The position numbers and the translations under genes are program-made. This document shows positions 1 through 6,889 of a stretch of 27,407 bases of DNA, one piece after another; position 1 is the stretch's first letter, and each line of letters begins with the position of its first letter. Origin of the DNA: JBGSST01 sp041736915 (lineage in GTDB: Bacteria > Bdellovibrionota > FAC87 > UBA2466); assembly GCA_041736915.1 (NCBI GenBank), contig JBGSST010000433.1:1-27407 (forward strand), in the 5' to 3' direction. The notes beneath the pieces were generated by a model, which had not been told where the DNA came from, made no database searches, and was given only the letters and a program-made list of their open reading frames with translations.

Positions 1-450
1 CAGCGCCTCGATCGCGGCGCTCCGCCTTCGCCCTTCGGCCTCGCTGCGTGGCCGGCGCACTGCGCCGAACTTTACCGAATCGCGTTTTAAAGAAATTTTT
101 CGGCCGTTTTCGATTACTGGTCCGTAGGAGTTGGTGATCCGCAGTTCTCCGTTATCGGCCAGAAAGTACAAATGATCGGAATACCCCGCTCCGAAGCGCC
201 CTAGGAAGACTCCTTCTCCCCGGTCCGCCGCGGTGGCGCCCGGCGCCGGCGGCAATAGGGCGATGGTTTGTTCGTGCGGCAGCTTGGCGTCGGCTTCACG
301 GGCCTTGATCTCGAAACGGGATCCACCACGCAGTTTTTCCGTCTCCCCGGTGAGCAGCCGAATCGTGACCACGCACTTCGGATCTTTCTCGGCCGCGCGT
401 GCAGAAGTCAGGCTCACCAGCAAAGCCAGGCTGGCGAACAAACGAATCAA
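1..450 (-). CDS. Exported protein of unknown function, C-terminus outside the window
   Basis: This reading frame opens with TTG at 450 and stays open to the left edge, giving the first 150 residues. The TTG overlaps the TGA of the upstream gene (TTGA, 450-447), which indicates translational coupling. No other start lies in the frame, so TTG is the only plausible initiator. Residues 1-19 form a classic signal peptide (basic start, Leu/Ala core, SARA cleavage site before AEKD), so the product is exported. The mature part contains a repeat-free segment that looks beta-rich, and the last visible 20 residues are Arg/Glu/Ala-rich. I do not recognise a family. It is the third gene of an operon with two other exported unknowns. 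Confidence 0.75.
   Translation of the reverse strand, partial: MIRLFASLALLVSLTSARAAEKDPKCVVTIRLLTGETEKLRGGSRFEIKAREADAKLPHEQTIALLPPAPGATAADRGEGVFLGRFGAGYSDHLYFLADNGELRITNSYGPVIENGRKISLKRDSVKFGAVRRPRSEAEGRRRSAAIEAL
2..67. repeat. GC-rich stretch with two inverted repeats
   Basis: Arms AGCGCC (2-7) and GGCGCT (16-21) form one inverted repeat. CGGCGCA (53-59) and TGCGCCG (61-67) form a near-perfect palindrome with one central base. The stretch is more GC-rich than its surroundings and encodes the Arg/Glu/Ala-rich end of the visible part of the first gene. It may be a palindromic repeat element inserted in the reading frame, or simply biased coding sequence. Confidence 0.35.
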
Positions 451-1781
451 GGCGTGGCTCCGGGCGGCGTCCAGGGCGTGGGCTTATTCACACCACCGGA
501 GGCATCGAAAATCTTGATCCCACGTTCTTGTAGTGACTTTAGGAAATCCCCTTCGGGCGCTTTCTCCGTGAAGTGAAACTCCGCCACGTCGTTCAGGCGC
601 AAACCGCCGAAGATCTGTACTTCCGTGTAGTCGGACTGCACACCTTTCGCGTACTTGAAATCTTTCAAAGAGGTTCCGCTAAGCTGCGGATCCTGGTAGC
701 CGACGGCGAGCTGCTGGCTGCCGCGCACCTTATTCCACACGAAAGGAATCATAAGCGAACGGTACTTCCACGGAATCATCAGATGATCCCAGCTCGTTAC
801 GGTCTCCCCGCTCCATCTTGAGCCAAACCGGTTCAAAGAGTCGCCCGGAGTGAACGTGAGCCGGTCACTAATGCTGGCCAGCTTAAAAATGTAAATGTCA
901 TCGCCGTATTGTGAAGCGATATTCTCCTTCCATTCGCTTCCCTCCGGCGGCTTCACGTACGCATACTGCGGCTTTAGCTCCGGATCGAGCGCGGCGTACT
1001 CGTCCTTAGGCATCGCCGTGTACGCCGATTCGCATTTGTTGCGCAGATCATTGTCGTTGGCTCCGTTGGAGGATTTGGTCACGAACTGGTTGTGAAAGCC
1101 GGTCTTCTCGATCCAAAAGCGGCCGCGATTGGGGCGTCGGATGGCAATTCGCACGGTCTCGTCCTGAAACGCCTTCAGCAGCGCCTCCCCTTCGGGCCCC
1201 AAAGCCGCCACGGCTTTTTCGAACTCCGCGTGATCGGCAAAGCCGGTAGTGTCGAAAAGTTTAGCCACCCGTTCTTCCTGCTCGCGCATGAGCTTGCGCG
1301 CCGCCTCGGGTACTTCGGTCAAACGCGGGTCTTTGGGTAACTTCACGATCGGATAGCGTAGCCCCACCGGCAGTAACCCATTCAACTTTGCCAGCTGACG
1401 CTGGTACGCGTGTAACAACTCGTACTCGGTCGGCGCGTAGGGTGTGCTGCGTTTCCCCGGTGGCGTTTCGTACTCGCCCCGATCCTGCAGCGCTACCCCA
1501 CGGAGCTCGGGCACTAGCTCTTTAAGCTTAGGCTCTACCGCCGCAAAATTAGGATCCTTTCTCAAAGACTCGAGGTCCGAAATGAGGTCGGCGATATTCG
1601 CAAACTCCTGCCAGCCAGGCTTTTTCTTGCCGAGCACCACGTCGGCCGGAAGGGCGACCGCCTTGTGATAGGCGTGGGTCAATCGCACATCGAGCGCGGC
1701 GAGCTTTTCGAAAACTTCACAGGCCAATACCGGTGGCACCGCGAACCACGCCGCTAGGAGCGCCAAAATCACAGTCCTCAT
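447..1781 (-). CDS. Exported protein with ART-like C-terminal motifs, function unknown
   Basis: The ATG at 1781 overlaps the TGA of the upstream gene (ATGA, 1778-1781) and has a GGGGGAA ribosome binding site. An in-frame extension upstream to 1817 has no signal peptide at its start and was rejected. The protein is 444 residues. Residues 1-20 are a signal sequence; Cys21 follows VLA, so it may be a lipoprotein. Residues 25-215 are largely helical and charged. The C-terminal half holds RLTFTPGDSL (307-316) and YTEVQIFGGL (385-394), which recall the arginine and E-x-Q strands of ADP-ribosyltransferase-like families such as DUF3626. This is memory-based similarity, not proof of activity. Its neighbours on both sides are also exported, so the three probably act together in the envelope or outside the cell. 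Confidence 0.8.
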   Translation of the reverse strand: MRTVILALLAAWFAVPPVLACEVFEKLAALDVRLTHAYHKAVALPADVVLGKKKPGWQEFANIADLISDLESLRKDPNFAAVEPKLKELVPELRGVALQDRGEYETPPGKRSTPYAPTEYELLHAYQRQLAKLNGLLPVGLRYPIVKLPKDPRLTEVPEAARKLMREQEERVAKLFDTTGFADHAEFEKAVAALGPEGEALLKAFQDETVRIAIRRPNRGRFWIEKTGFHNQFVTKSSNGANDNDLRNKCESAYTAMPKDEYAALDPELKPQYAYVKPPEGSEWKENIASQYGDDIYIFKLASISDRLTFTPGDSLNRFGSRWSGETVTSWDHLMIPWKYRSLMIPFVWNKVRGSQQLAVGYQDPQLSGTSLKDFKYAKGVQSDYTEVQIFGGLRLNDVAEFHFTEKAPEGDFLKSLQERGIKIFDASGGVNKPTPWTPPGATP

Positions 1782-2902
1782 TGGTTCCCCCGCATTGCTT
1801 TGAACTGCCGGAGGCACGACTTCAAATCATCGGGAATGAAAATCCCGCGCGAGCCGTTGCCCCCTTCCAAAACTTTTCCCAGCTCCACGGCTTCCTCGTG
1901 AAGAGGCGCTTCGGGAAACTGCAGCATTAGTCGTTCGCTACCGCGGGCGATTTGCTCTTCCGCCTTCTCCCCGAGCAAAACTGGCGACACCGAGCCCTGA
2001 TACGCCCGCACCAACCGCTGCCGCGCCGGCTTCGACGCCGTAATCTCGAACTCCAAGCCAAAGGTAGGATCACCGAGATAGAGCGAGTTTCCGTAAAGCG
2101 CATCGCGGAAAACGCCTTCGCGATCAAAGCGGTCGTGCGCACTCTTGGGCAGTTCCACGCCGAGCGTAAACTCTCCGCGCTCCACCAGCGCCGCGAACTC
2201 TTTGTAGGGCAGCGTAAACTCGAACAGCGGCGCCTTACCGTCTTTCGCCAAATCTAAAAACGGCGCCCCCGGCATCTTGCGCGCGTAACGCCAGCCGTAG
2301 GTCGCCGACGGCGTGTAATACTGACTGCCCCACGCCATCTCGACCTTTTCCCACTGGGCCTGTTCCGTCGACCTTAGACTGCCGCGAAACAGGCGAACGG
2401 TCTCGCCCTGCATTCTGTATTCGCGCAGCAAAAAATCCTGCAGCGGCTCGGTCCGGTATTTTCCGGATTCGCCGATGACGATCACGTCGGGGTTGGTGCT
2501 CAAATTATTAGCCTCGAGAAACTCGCGAACCTCGTTGGGGTCTTGCGTCGGTGTGGGCTTGCGATCCGCGCGGGCCGCCGCAATCGCCTCTTTGTTCGCC
2601 TCCCACCATTCGGAGGTCGAGTAGTTCCGCGGCGTGTACCGCACGGTGGAAAGGGGAATCACGTAAGTCGGGCTTTTTGGATCGGAAGGGTTCGGCGTGA
2701 AAACGTAGTATGACCGCTTGTTGACGGGATCGACGTCGATTCGCCCCTGCCCGTTTCGCAGCTTCACATTTTCGGTGGAAAGGCCGGCCGCTTTCAGTGC
2801 CTTGAGGATGGACTCCTCGGACGCCGCCAGGACGGGCGAGGACGCGCACGCCCCCAGAATACAGGCCACTAAGGCCCAGCCCCCCTTTATCGCCTTCCCC
2901 AT
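1778..2902 (-). CDS. Exported, probably lipidated protein with ART-like core, function unknown
   Basis: This is the first gene of a three-gene exported-protein operon; product 374 residues, ATG at 2902. The N-terminus is a signal sequence with LGAC (16-19) as a possible lipobox, or alternatively cleavage after VLA (24-26). The central region reads like an ADP-ribosyltransferase fold: LFRG (171-174) where the first conserved Arg would lie, YYTPSATYGWRYA (195-207) like the Ser/Thr strand plus NAD-lining helix, PLFEFTL (225-231), then FGLEFEI (281-287) like the E-x-E strand. The order and spacing fit, but the assignment is inference and could be wrong. The last residues up to the stop overlap the next start by four bases. 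No clear Shine-Dalgarno precedes the ATG. Confidence 0.8.
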   Translation of the reverse strand: MGKAIKGGWALVACILGACASSPVLAASEESILKALKAAGLSTENVKLRNGQGRIDVDPVNKRSYYVFTPNPSDPKSPTYVIPLSTVRYTPRNYSTSEWWEANKEAIAAARADRKPTPTQDPNEVREFLEANNLSTNPDVIVIGESGKYRTEPLQDFLLREYRMQGETVRLFRGSLRSTEQAQWEKVEMAWGSQYYTPSATYGWRYARKMPGAPFLDLAKDGKAPLFEFTLPYKEFAALVERGEFTLGVELPKSAHDRFDREGVFRDALYGNSLYLGDPTFGLEFEITASKPARQRLVRAYQGSVSPVLLGEKAEEQIARGSERLMLQFPEAPLHEEAVELGKVLEGGNGSRGIFIPDDLKSCLRQFKAMRGNQ

Positions 2903-2943
2903 GGCCGTTTAAACGTGCAATGGGGGTGCCTGGAGGGGGTGTA

Positions 2944-3000
2944 GACCGCCCGGTATCCCCTAGTAATCCCGGGCAGTTAGCGAGCCCGCCGGTATACACC
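2944..3000. repeat. Two similar CCGGTAT-containing boxes in divergent promoter region
   Basis: The boxes CGCCCGGTATCCCC (about 2947-2960) and CGCCGGTATACACCCC (about 2987-3002) lie some 40 bp apart between the start of the exported-protein operon (2902) and the trxA promoter. Repeated short boxes in such a place are typical of operator sites, but I cannot name a regulator. Confidence 0.3.
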
Positions 3001-3032
3001 CCAAAACGGTGTCAAACAGTGAACCTAAGCGC

Positions 3033-3060
3033 TTGCCTGGGCAACAATAGCTCCCATAAT
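3033..3060 (+). promoter_or_regulatory. Putative sigma70-type promoter of trxA
   Basis: TTGCCT (3033-3038) and CATAAT (3055-3060) are separated by 16 bp and lie about 20 bp before the trxA start. The -10 box matches the consensus at five of six positions. Confidence 0.55.
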
Positions 3061-3079
3061 AAGGGTTTAAGGAGTGAAC

Positions 3080-3412
3080 ATGGCTAGCGACGCGATTGTG
3101 CATCTGAACGACAGCAACTTTTCTAATGCGGTGGAAACCGACAATACCCCGATCCTCGTGGATTTCTGGGCGGAGTGGTGCATGCCCTGCCGGGCGCTTG
3201 CTCCGGTACTGGATGAATTGGCCGGTGAGTTTCAAGGCAAGGTCCGGTTCGCGAAAGTGAACGTGGACGAGTGCCAGGATATTCCGGCGAAGTTTGGAAT
3301 CCGCGGCATTCCGACGCTCATTTTGTTCAGCGGCGGAAAAAAGGTGCAAGAGCTGGTGGGAAATCAGCCGAAGGAAAAGATCCGCACCATGCTGGCCGAC
3401 GCCAGCAAATAA
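3080..3412 (+). CDS. trxA: Thioredoxin
   Basis: A 110-residue single-domain thioredoxin, the usual family length. It reduces protein disulfides in the cytoplasm and is recycled by thioredoxin reductase (family knowledge; no reductase in the window). The strand-helix DFWAEWCMPC carries the redox pair in a WCMPC rather than the common WCGPC active site, and RGIPT supplies the cis-proline opposite it. The ATG at 3080 follows AAGGAG (3069-3074) with five-base spacing; a GTG six bases upstream lies inside that ribosome binding site and was not chosen. It has its own promoter and terminator, so it is a monocistronic unit between two minus-strand operons. Confidence 0.95.
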   Translation: MASDAIVHLNDSNFSNAVETDNTPILVDFWAEWCMPCRALAPVLDELAGEFQGKVRFAKVNVDECQDIPAKFGIRGIPTLILFSGGKKVQELVGNQPKEKIRTMLADASK

Positions 3413-3439
3413 CGGCGACTCTTTCAATGAATTAGCGAA

Positions 3440-3943
3440 TCAGCCCTGGGGGGAAGACCCTTCGGGGCTTTTGCTTTTTCCGACCACCTTGTCGACCCGC
3501 CCGAAGAAGTCCTCGTACAACGCCTGATTTCCAATCTCGTCGCCATCTTCCTGCGTCCATTCATTTTCTCGCTCGCGCAAGAAGCTGAGCCGCATCTCCG
3601 CCCCTTTATTCTTGGGCAAGGAGCTAACGGCCACGAGCACGTGTAACTGGTCGCCGTCACGAAATCCCGCGCCGCTCATGTTGGAAATGCTATCGAGGAC
3701 TTTGTCCTTCTTCGTTCCCTTCACCATCGTGGCCACGAGAATGCCGCGGCCCTGCTGGTTCAAGTTCACGATAAAGCCGTCGCGCTGAAGCAAGTTCTGC
3801 GCGGCGGAGTACACGTTCCAGAAGTTAGCGATGGGATACTTTTTGCGAGATCCGCGTAGCACCTCGATACGGCGGCTTACGCAGCCGTCGGCCAAGATGG
3901 TGACGGCCACGAGGAACAAAGAGAACCATATTTTTTTAGGCAT
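3440..3943 (-). CDS. Putative lipoprotein, function unknown
   Basis: A 167-residue protein with a lysine start, a hydrophobic core and a cysteine at residue 21 (ILADGC). This is an imperfect lipobox, so lipidation is likely but not certain. The mature part has mixed alpha/beta character with conserved-looking hydrophobic strands around residues 55-75 and 100-110, and it ends in a short Ser/Pro/Gly tail encoded over the trxA terminator. I recognise no domain. Its ATG overlaps the last 8 bp of the HNH gene, so the two are probably co-translated. That position may reflect expression convenience rather than shared function. Confidence 0.75.
   Translation of the reverse strand: MPKKIWFSLFLVAVTILADGCVSRRIEVLRGSRKKYPIANFWNVYSAAQNLLQRDGFIVNLNQQGRGILVATMVKGTKKDKVLDSISNMSGAGFRDGDQLHVLVAVSSLPKNKGAEMRLSFLRERENEWTQEDGDEIGNQALYEDFFGRVDKVVGKSKSPEGSSPQG
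3442..3479 (+). terminator. Rho-independent terminator of trxA
   Basis: A 12-bp stem (3442-3453 with 3458-3469, three G-U pairs) closes a 4-base AAGA loop and is followed by TTTGCTTTTT (3470-3479). It lies 30 bp after the trxA stop. The same bases encode the last residues of the convergent lipoprotein gene, so one sequence serves as terminator on one strand and codons on the other. The reverse orientation has no T-tract. Confidence 0.8.
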
Positions 3944-4478
3944 AGGACCCAGAGAAGAGAGACCACTTTTCGGATAGGTACGGCGCCCACAGCGAAGGCG
4001 CCGAGGTCGCGCGAATCGTTCCCACGAGGCCGGGCAGCCAGTTGGGCTTTACCGGCCGGCGGGTCAACTTCATGTTGGCCTCGTCCGGAGTGCGGTTGCC
4101 CTTGCGTTGATTGCAACGCACACACGCCGCCACGATATTTTCCCAGGTTTTCTTTCCGCCACGTACGACCGGCAAAACGTGATCCAACGTAAGCTCGCGC
4201 TCACTGAAGGAAACGTAGCAGTACTGACATTTGTGATCGTCACGAAGGTAAATGTTGGAACGGGAAAAGCGGATGATGGGGCCGGGCCGTTTCAAGTTCA
4301 CCCAGCGGCGCATGCGAATGACCGCGGGCACCTTGAACTCTCGGCTCACCGTATGGATGATCGAAGCATACTCCTCGAGTATCTCGACCTTTCCCTGGAA
4401 GATGAGAACGAATGCGCGTTGCCACGAAACAACGCGTAATGGCTCGAATCCCGCATTGAGAAGGAGAACGTTTTGCAT
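3936..4478 (-). CDS. HNH endonuclease family protein
   Basis: A 180-residue protein of the widespread stand-alone HNH type. CQYC (84-87) and CVRC (119-122) form the zinc-binding cysteine pairs. LTLDHVLP (97-104) supplies the metal-binding His100, and the Asn of TWENI (113) and the CNQRKGN segment complete the beta-beta-alpha-metal fold. Such proteins cut DNA, but the cellular role of this chromosomal single-copy type is unsettled. I use the ATG at 4478, which has GAGG seven bases upstream; the TTG immediately before it is less likely. It lies 57 bp downstream of rsmI on the same strand and overlaps the following lipoprotein gene. There are no partner restriction or phage genes nearby. Confidence 0.88.
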   Translation of the reverse strand: MQNVLLLNAGFEPLRVVSWQRAFVLIFQGKVEILEEYASIIHTVSREFKVPAVIRMRRWVNLKRPGPIIRFSRSNIYLRDDHKCQYCYVSFSERELTLDHVLPVVRGGKKTWENIVAACVRCNQRKGNRTPDEANMKLTRRPVKPNWLPGLVGTIRATSAPSLWAPYLSEKWSLFSGSYA

Positions 4479-4495
4479 CAAGGCCTCAATTGACT

Positions 4496-4523
4496 ATTTT
4501 ACCTGAATCCCCAAGGCGATGAA
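4496..4523 (-). promoter_or_regulatory. Possible promoter of the HNH-lipoprotein pair
   Basis: On the minus strand, TTCATC (4523-4518) and TAAAAT (4501-4496) are 16 bp apart, and the -10 box sits 17 bp before the HNH start. The -35 match is poor, so these genes may instead be read from rsmI. Confidence 0.3.
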
Positions 4524-4535
4524 CACCACCTGTGC

Positions 4536-5372
4536 TTACTGCTGATTCTGCTTAGCCTTTTGGAGGGCGTTGTAAACATCCGAGACAGGCACGCCCAGGG
4601 CCTTAGCCATTATTTTGGCCCAATCCCTCTCGCTCGCCAATCTTTCGGCGATCTTATTTTCGAGCCCTTCGACCTGTTCCGAGCCGCTTAGCGTCGTAAC
4701 CGTTCGCGGGTCCACCGCGACCACGAACTCCCCGCGCGCGGGAAACTCCGGCACGCCATCTTTGGCCGAGAAGCGCAGCACGCTCTCGTGGGATTTCGTC
4801 AGCTCACGTCCAATGACGATTTCCGCCAAGGGAAACCGCTTCGCCACCTGCGCGATACTTTCGGTTGCCCGCTCCGGAGACTCGTAAAAGCAAAAGGTCC
4901 AGTTCGACTTTTCCATCAGCTTCCACAGAGATTCTTTCTCTGATTCTTTTCTCGGCAAAAAACCGAGGAAGGTGAACCGATCGGAGTCGAGTCCGCTAAC
5001 GGAAAGTAACGACACCACGGCACTGGGTCCGGGAATGGGAATGACCGGCACCCCTTGCTCCAACGCGGAGGCACAAAGAATGCTGCCCGGATCGGAAATT
5101 CCCGGGGTGCCGCGATCGGAAAGGAATCCCACCGAGGTGCCCGCCAAAAGTTTCTCTATGGCGCGCTCGGTCGCCGCTTTCAGATTATGCGACGCGTACG
5201 AAAACATTTCCTTACCGGAAGAATCGATCGCCAGCCCCGCGTATAATTTTTTGAGCTCGCGCGTGTCCTCGCAAAAAAAGCAGTTGAGCTGGCGCAGCAT
5301 CTCTTGGGCACGAAGCGTTATGTCACCGAGGTTCCCGATGGGTCCGGCGATCAAGTATAATGATCCAGGCAT
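4536..5372 (-). CDS. rsmI: 16S rRNA (cytidine(1402)-2'-O)-methyltransferase RsmI
   Basis: A 278-residue tetrapyrrole-methylase-fold protein, close to the usual RsmI length. It uses S-adenosylmethionine to 2'-O-methylate C1402 in the ribosomal decoding centre. The opening SLYLIAGPIGNLGDITLRA is the family signature. The glycine-rich SDRGTPGISDPGS loop and PGPSAVVSLLSVSGL follow at the expected spacing, and the C-terminal tail ends in the small helical module seen in RsmI. The ATG at 5372 is chosen because this signature normally sits within five residues of the start and AGGGGAG lies just before it; a longer frame to 5552 runs into the divergent STAS gene. The gene is first in line before HNH and the lipoprotein. 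Confidence 0.93.
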   Translation of the reverse strand: MPGSLYLIAGPIGNLGDITLRAQEMLRQLNCFFCEDTRELKKLYAGLAIDSSGKEMFSYASHNLKAATERAIEKLLAGTSVGFLSDRGTPGISDPGSILCASALEQGVPVIPIPGPSAVVSLLSVSGLDSDRFTFLGFLPRKESEKESLWKLMEKSNWTFCFYESPERATESIAQVAKRFPLAEIVIGRELTKSHESVLRFSAKDGVPEFPARGEFVVAVDPRTVTTLSGSEQVEGLENKIAERLASERDWAKIMAKALGVPVSDVYNALQKAKQNQQ

Positions 5373-5418
5373 ACTCCCCTTATAACCGGAATAAATTCGA
5401 TACCCAAGGAAGGCGAAA

Positions 5419-5874
5419 ATGATCCTCAGAGCCAAACAGGAGCAAGACGTAGTGGTGTTCGAGTTGGAGGGCACGCTGGATTTCGAGACCACGCACCAGC
5501 TCGCCCAAACTTGCCAGGGGATCATGACCAAGAACAACGCCACGAAGATCATCTTCGACTTCGAACGGCTGAAGTTCGTGGGCTCGAGTGGAATTCACCA
5601 GTTCATCGGCGTGCTAAAGGATTTCAACGCCCTGAAAACGCGGCCCCGTCTGTGTCGTCTGTCGGTCGAGTTTGAAAAGATCGTGAAGGCCTTCCAGATC
5701 GCCAAACGACCCTTCGCCATTTACACCAACATGGCGGACGCGATGGCCAGCTTCGAAAACGACCCCATCGACCTGAAGCCGGAAAAGCCGGCCAAGGCCA
5801 CCAAGCCCGCCAAGTCGTCCAAGGTGGCGCCCAAGACCACGGGCAAGAAAGCCAAAAAGAGCGGCAACGCCTAA
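5419..5874 (+). CDS. STAS-domain protein, anti-sigma factor antagonist-like
   Basis: A 151-residue protein. Residues 1-110 are a STAS domain of the SpoIIAA/RsbV type: strands DVVVFELEGTLD and KIIFDFERLKFVGSSG, with the Ser56-Ser57 pair where anti-sigma factor antagonists are phosphorylated. Such proteins bind a kinase/anti-sigma partner and switch partners by phosphorylation; no partner gene is present here, so the role is open. Residues 118-151 are a low-complexity tail rich in Lys, Ala and Pro that is not part of the fold and could bind nucleic acid or act as a flexible tether. The start at 5419 has GGAAGG upstream. It is divergent from rsmI (46 bp apart). Confidence 0.88.
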   Translation: MILRAKQEQDVVVFELEGTLDFETTHQLAQTCQGIMTKNNATKIIFDFERLKFVGSSGIHQFIGVLKDFNALKTRPRLCRLSVEFEKIVKAFQIAKRPFAIYTNMADAMASFENDPIDLKPEKPAKATKPAKSSKVAPKTTGKKAKKSGNA

Positions 5875-5882
5875 CCTGGGTG

Positions 5883-6278
5883 TCAGTCGATGCGGAAGCG
5901 GGTCAGCTTCATAGCCGGGCCCGTGAACGTGATTTCGCACAGCTCTACCCGCATCACGCCCCCCAGCTGCGCCATCAACACCTCGGCGAGCCGACGCAGG
6001 TGCGCGCGCTTTTTCCCCGATAGCGTTTCTCCCGCGCCGAAGCGGGGGCGATTTCGCCCTTTCACCTCGACCAGCAGATAGAAATTTTCTTTGGGATGGC
6101 GAAGCAGCAGATCCCCCTCTAGCCGACGCCAGCGAAAGTTTCGCCGCTCTAGGCGAAACCCCAGCTCAAGGTAATGGTTCAGGGCTATCGTCTCGCACCG
6201 GTGACCAAGAGAAGCTCTTGCGGTGGAGGGGGGTGGCGCCAAGGTTCTGGATCGCCCGGCGGTGAAATTCGCTTCCAT
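5883..6278 (-). CDS. yraN: YraN/UPF0102 family nuclease-like protein
   Basis: A 131-residue protein of the YraN family, which has a PD-(D/E)xK nuclease-like fold. The signature is present in order: G-H-R-C-E-T-I-A near residue 25, RNFRWRRLEGDLLL with the acidic Asp, then YLLVEVKGR giving the E-x-K. The function in the cell is not established. The ATG at 6278 has AAGGGG just upstream and lies 113 bp inside the 3' end of rnhB. The overlap is unusually long, but no later start codon would leave the conserved N-terminal Glu region intact. The rnhB-yraN neighbourhood is conserved in many proteobacteria, which supports the call. Confidence 0.88.
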   Translation of the reverse strand: MEANFTAGRSRTLAPPPSTARASLGHRCETIALNHYLELGFRLERRNFRWRRLEGDLLLRHPKENFYLLVEVKGRNRPRFGAGETLSGKKRAHLRRLAEVLMAQLGGVMRVELCEITFTGPAMKLTRFRID

Positions 6279-6816
6279 ACCCCTTGTGCTGTGCAAATCC
6301 GTAGCCGGGGAAGGTAACGTCCAACTCGGCCATGTGACGATCGCGGAACACTTTGGCGAGAATGGAAGCCGCCCCGATAGAAACCGATTTCTGGTCCCCC
6401 TTAATCAGCGCCTGCTGGGGCAGCGGGTAGTCGAGGGGAAAGCGCCCATCGATCAGCAAGTAGTGGGGAGCGATGGTCAGCGCGCCCACGGCACGTTTCA
6501 TCGCTAGCCGCGCGGCCTGCAGAATATTGATCGTATCGATCTCGTCCACCGTCGCCGAAGCGATGGCGAAAGCCAGGGCCTTCTCGCGGATCTCGATATC
6601 CAGCTCTTCGCGCCGCTTGGCGGTAAGTAACTTCGAGTCGCGAATCCCTTTGGGAATATTGCCATCGGAAAAGATGACCGCCGCCGCCACTACCGGCCCC
6701 GCGAGACAGCCCATGCCGACCTCGTCGATACCGCAAACGTGAACGTACCCCTGCGCCCAAAGCTGTCTCTCGTACTCGAGCGTACTACGAGAAGGCCTTT
6801 TGCGTGTTGTCGTCAC
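6166..6816 (-). CDS. rnhB: Ribonuclease HII
   Basis: A 216-residue RNase HII that cleaves the RNA strand of RNA-DNA hybrids and removes single ribonucleotides misincorporated in DNA. All four catalytic carboxylates are visible: Asp31 and Glu32 (GIDEVG), Asp123 (LIDG) and Asp141 (KGDQKS). The DSKLL motif at 60-64 and SIGAASILAKV are also present. The start is GTG at 6816 directly after an in-frame stop; no good Shine-Dalgarno is visible, so expression may depend on read-through from rplS, 55 bp upstream. Its 3' end overlaps yraN. Confidence 0.95.
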   Translation of the reverse strand: MTTTRKRPSRSTLEYERQLWAQGYVHVCGIDEVGMGCLAGPVVAAAVIFSDGNIPKGIRDSKLLTAKRREELDIEIREKALAFAIASATVDEIDTINILQAARLAMKRAVGALTIAPHYLLIDGRFPLDYPLPQQALIKGDQKSVSIGAASILAKVFRDRHMAELDVTFPGYGFAQHKGYGSEFHRRAIQNLGATPLHRKSFSWSPVRDDSPEPLP

Positions 6817-6855
6817 TTAGATGAGTAAATTTATGACTGCTTAGTTTTTAGTGCG

Positions 6856-6889
6856 AAAAGAGACGAAGAACTTACTTCTTCTCTTTTTT
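6856..6889. terminator. A/T-rich hairpin spanning the rplS stop codon
   Basis: The segment 6856-6887 folds into a stem of 8 plus 4 bp with one mismatch and a six-base loop that contains the rplS TAA. On the plus strand it is followed by six Ts (6884-6889), but no plus-strand gene ends here. On the minus strand it could partly attenuate transcription between rplS and rnhB. Confidence 0.35.

Noticed and set aside
2508..2999. A 163-codon minus-strand frame overlapping the 374-residue exported protein in another frame
   Set aside because: Shadow of the real gene, with no ribosome binding site and no recognisable motif.
3080..3412. WCMPC active site of thioredoxin as novel
   Set aside because: Variation of the residue between the cysteines is common; the rest of the protein is ordinary.
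5373..5552. N-terminal extension of rsmI by 60 residues
   Set aside because: It runs through the divergent STAS gene and the RsmI signature begins at the internal ATG 5372.
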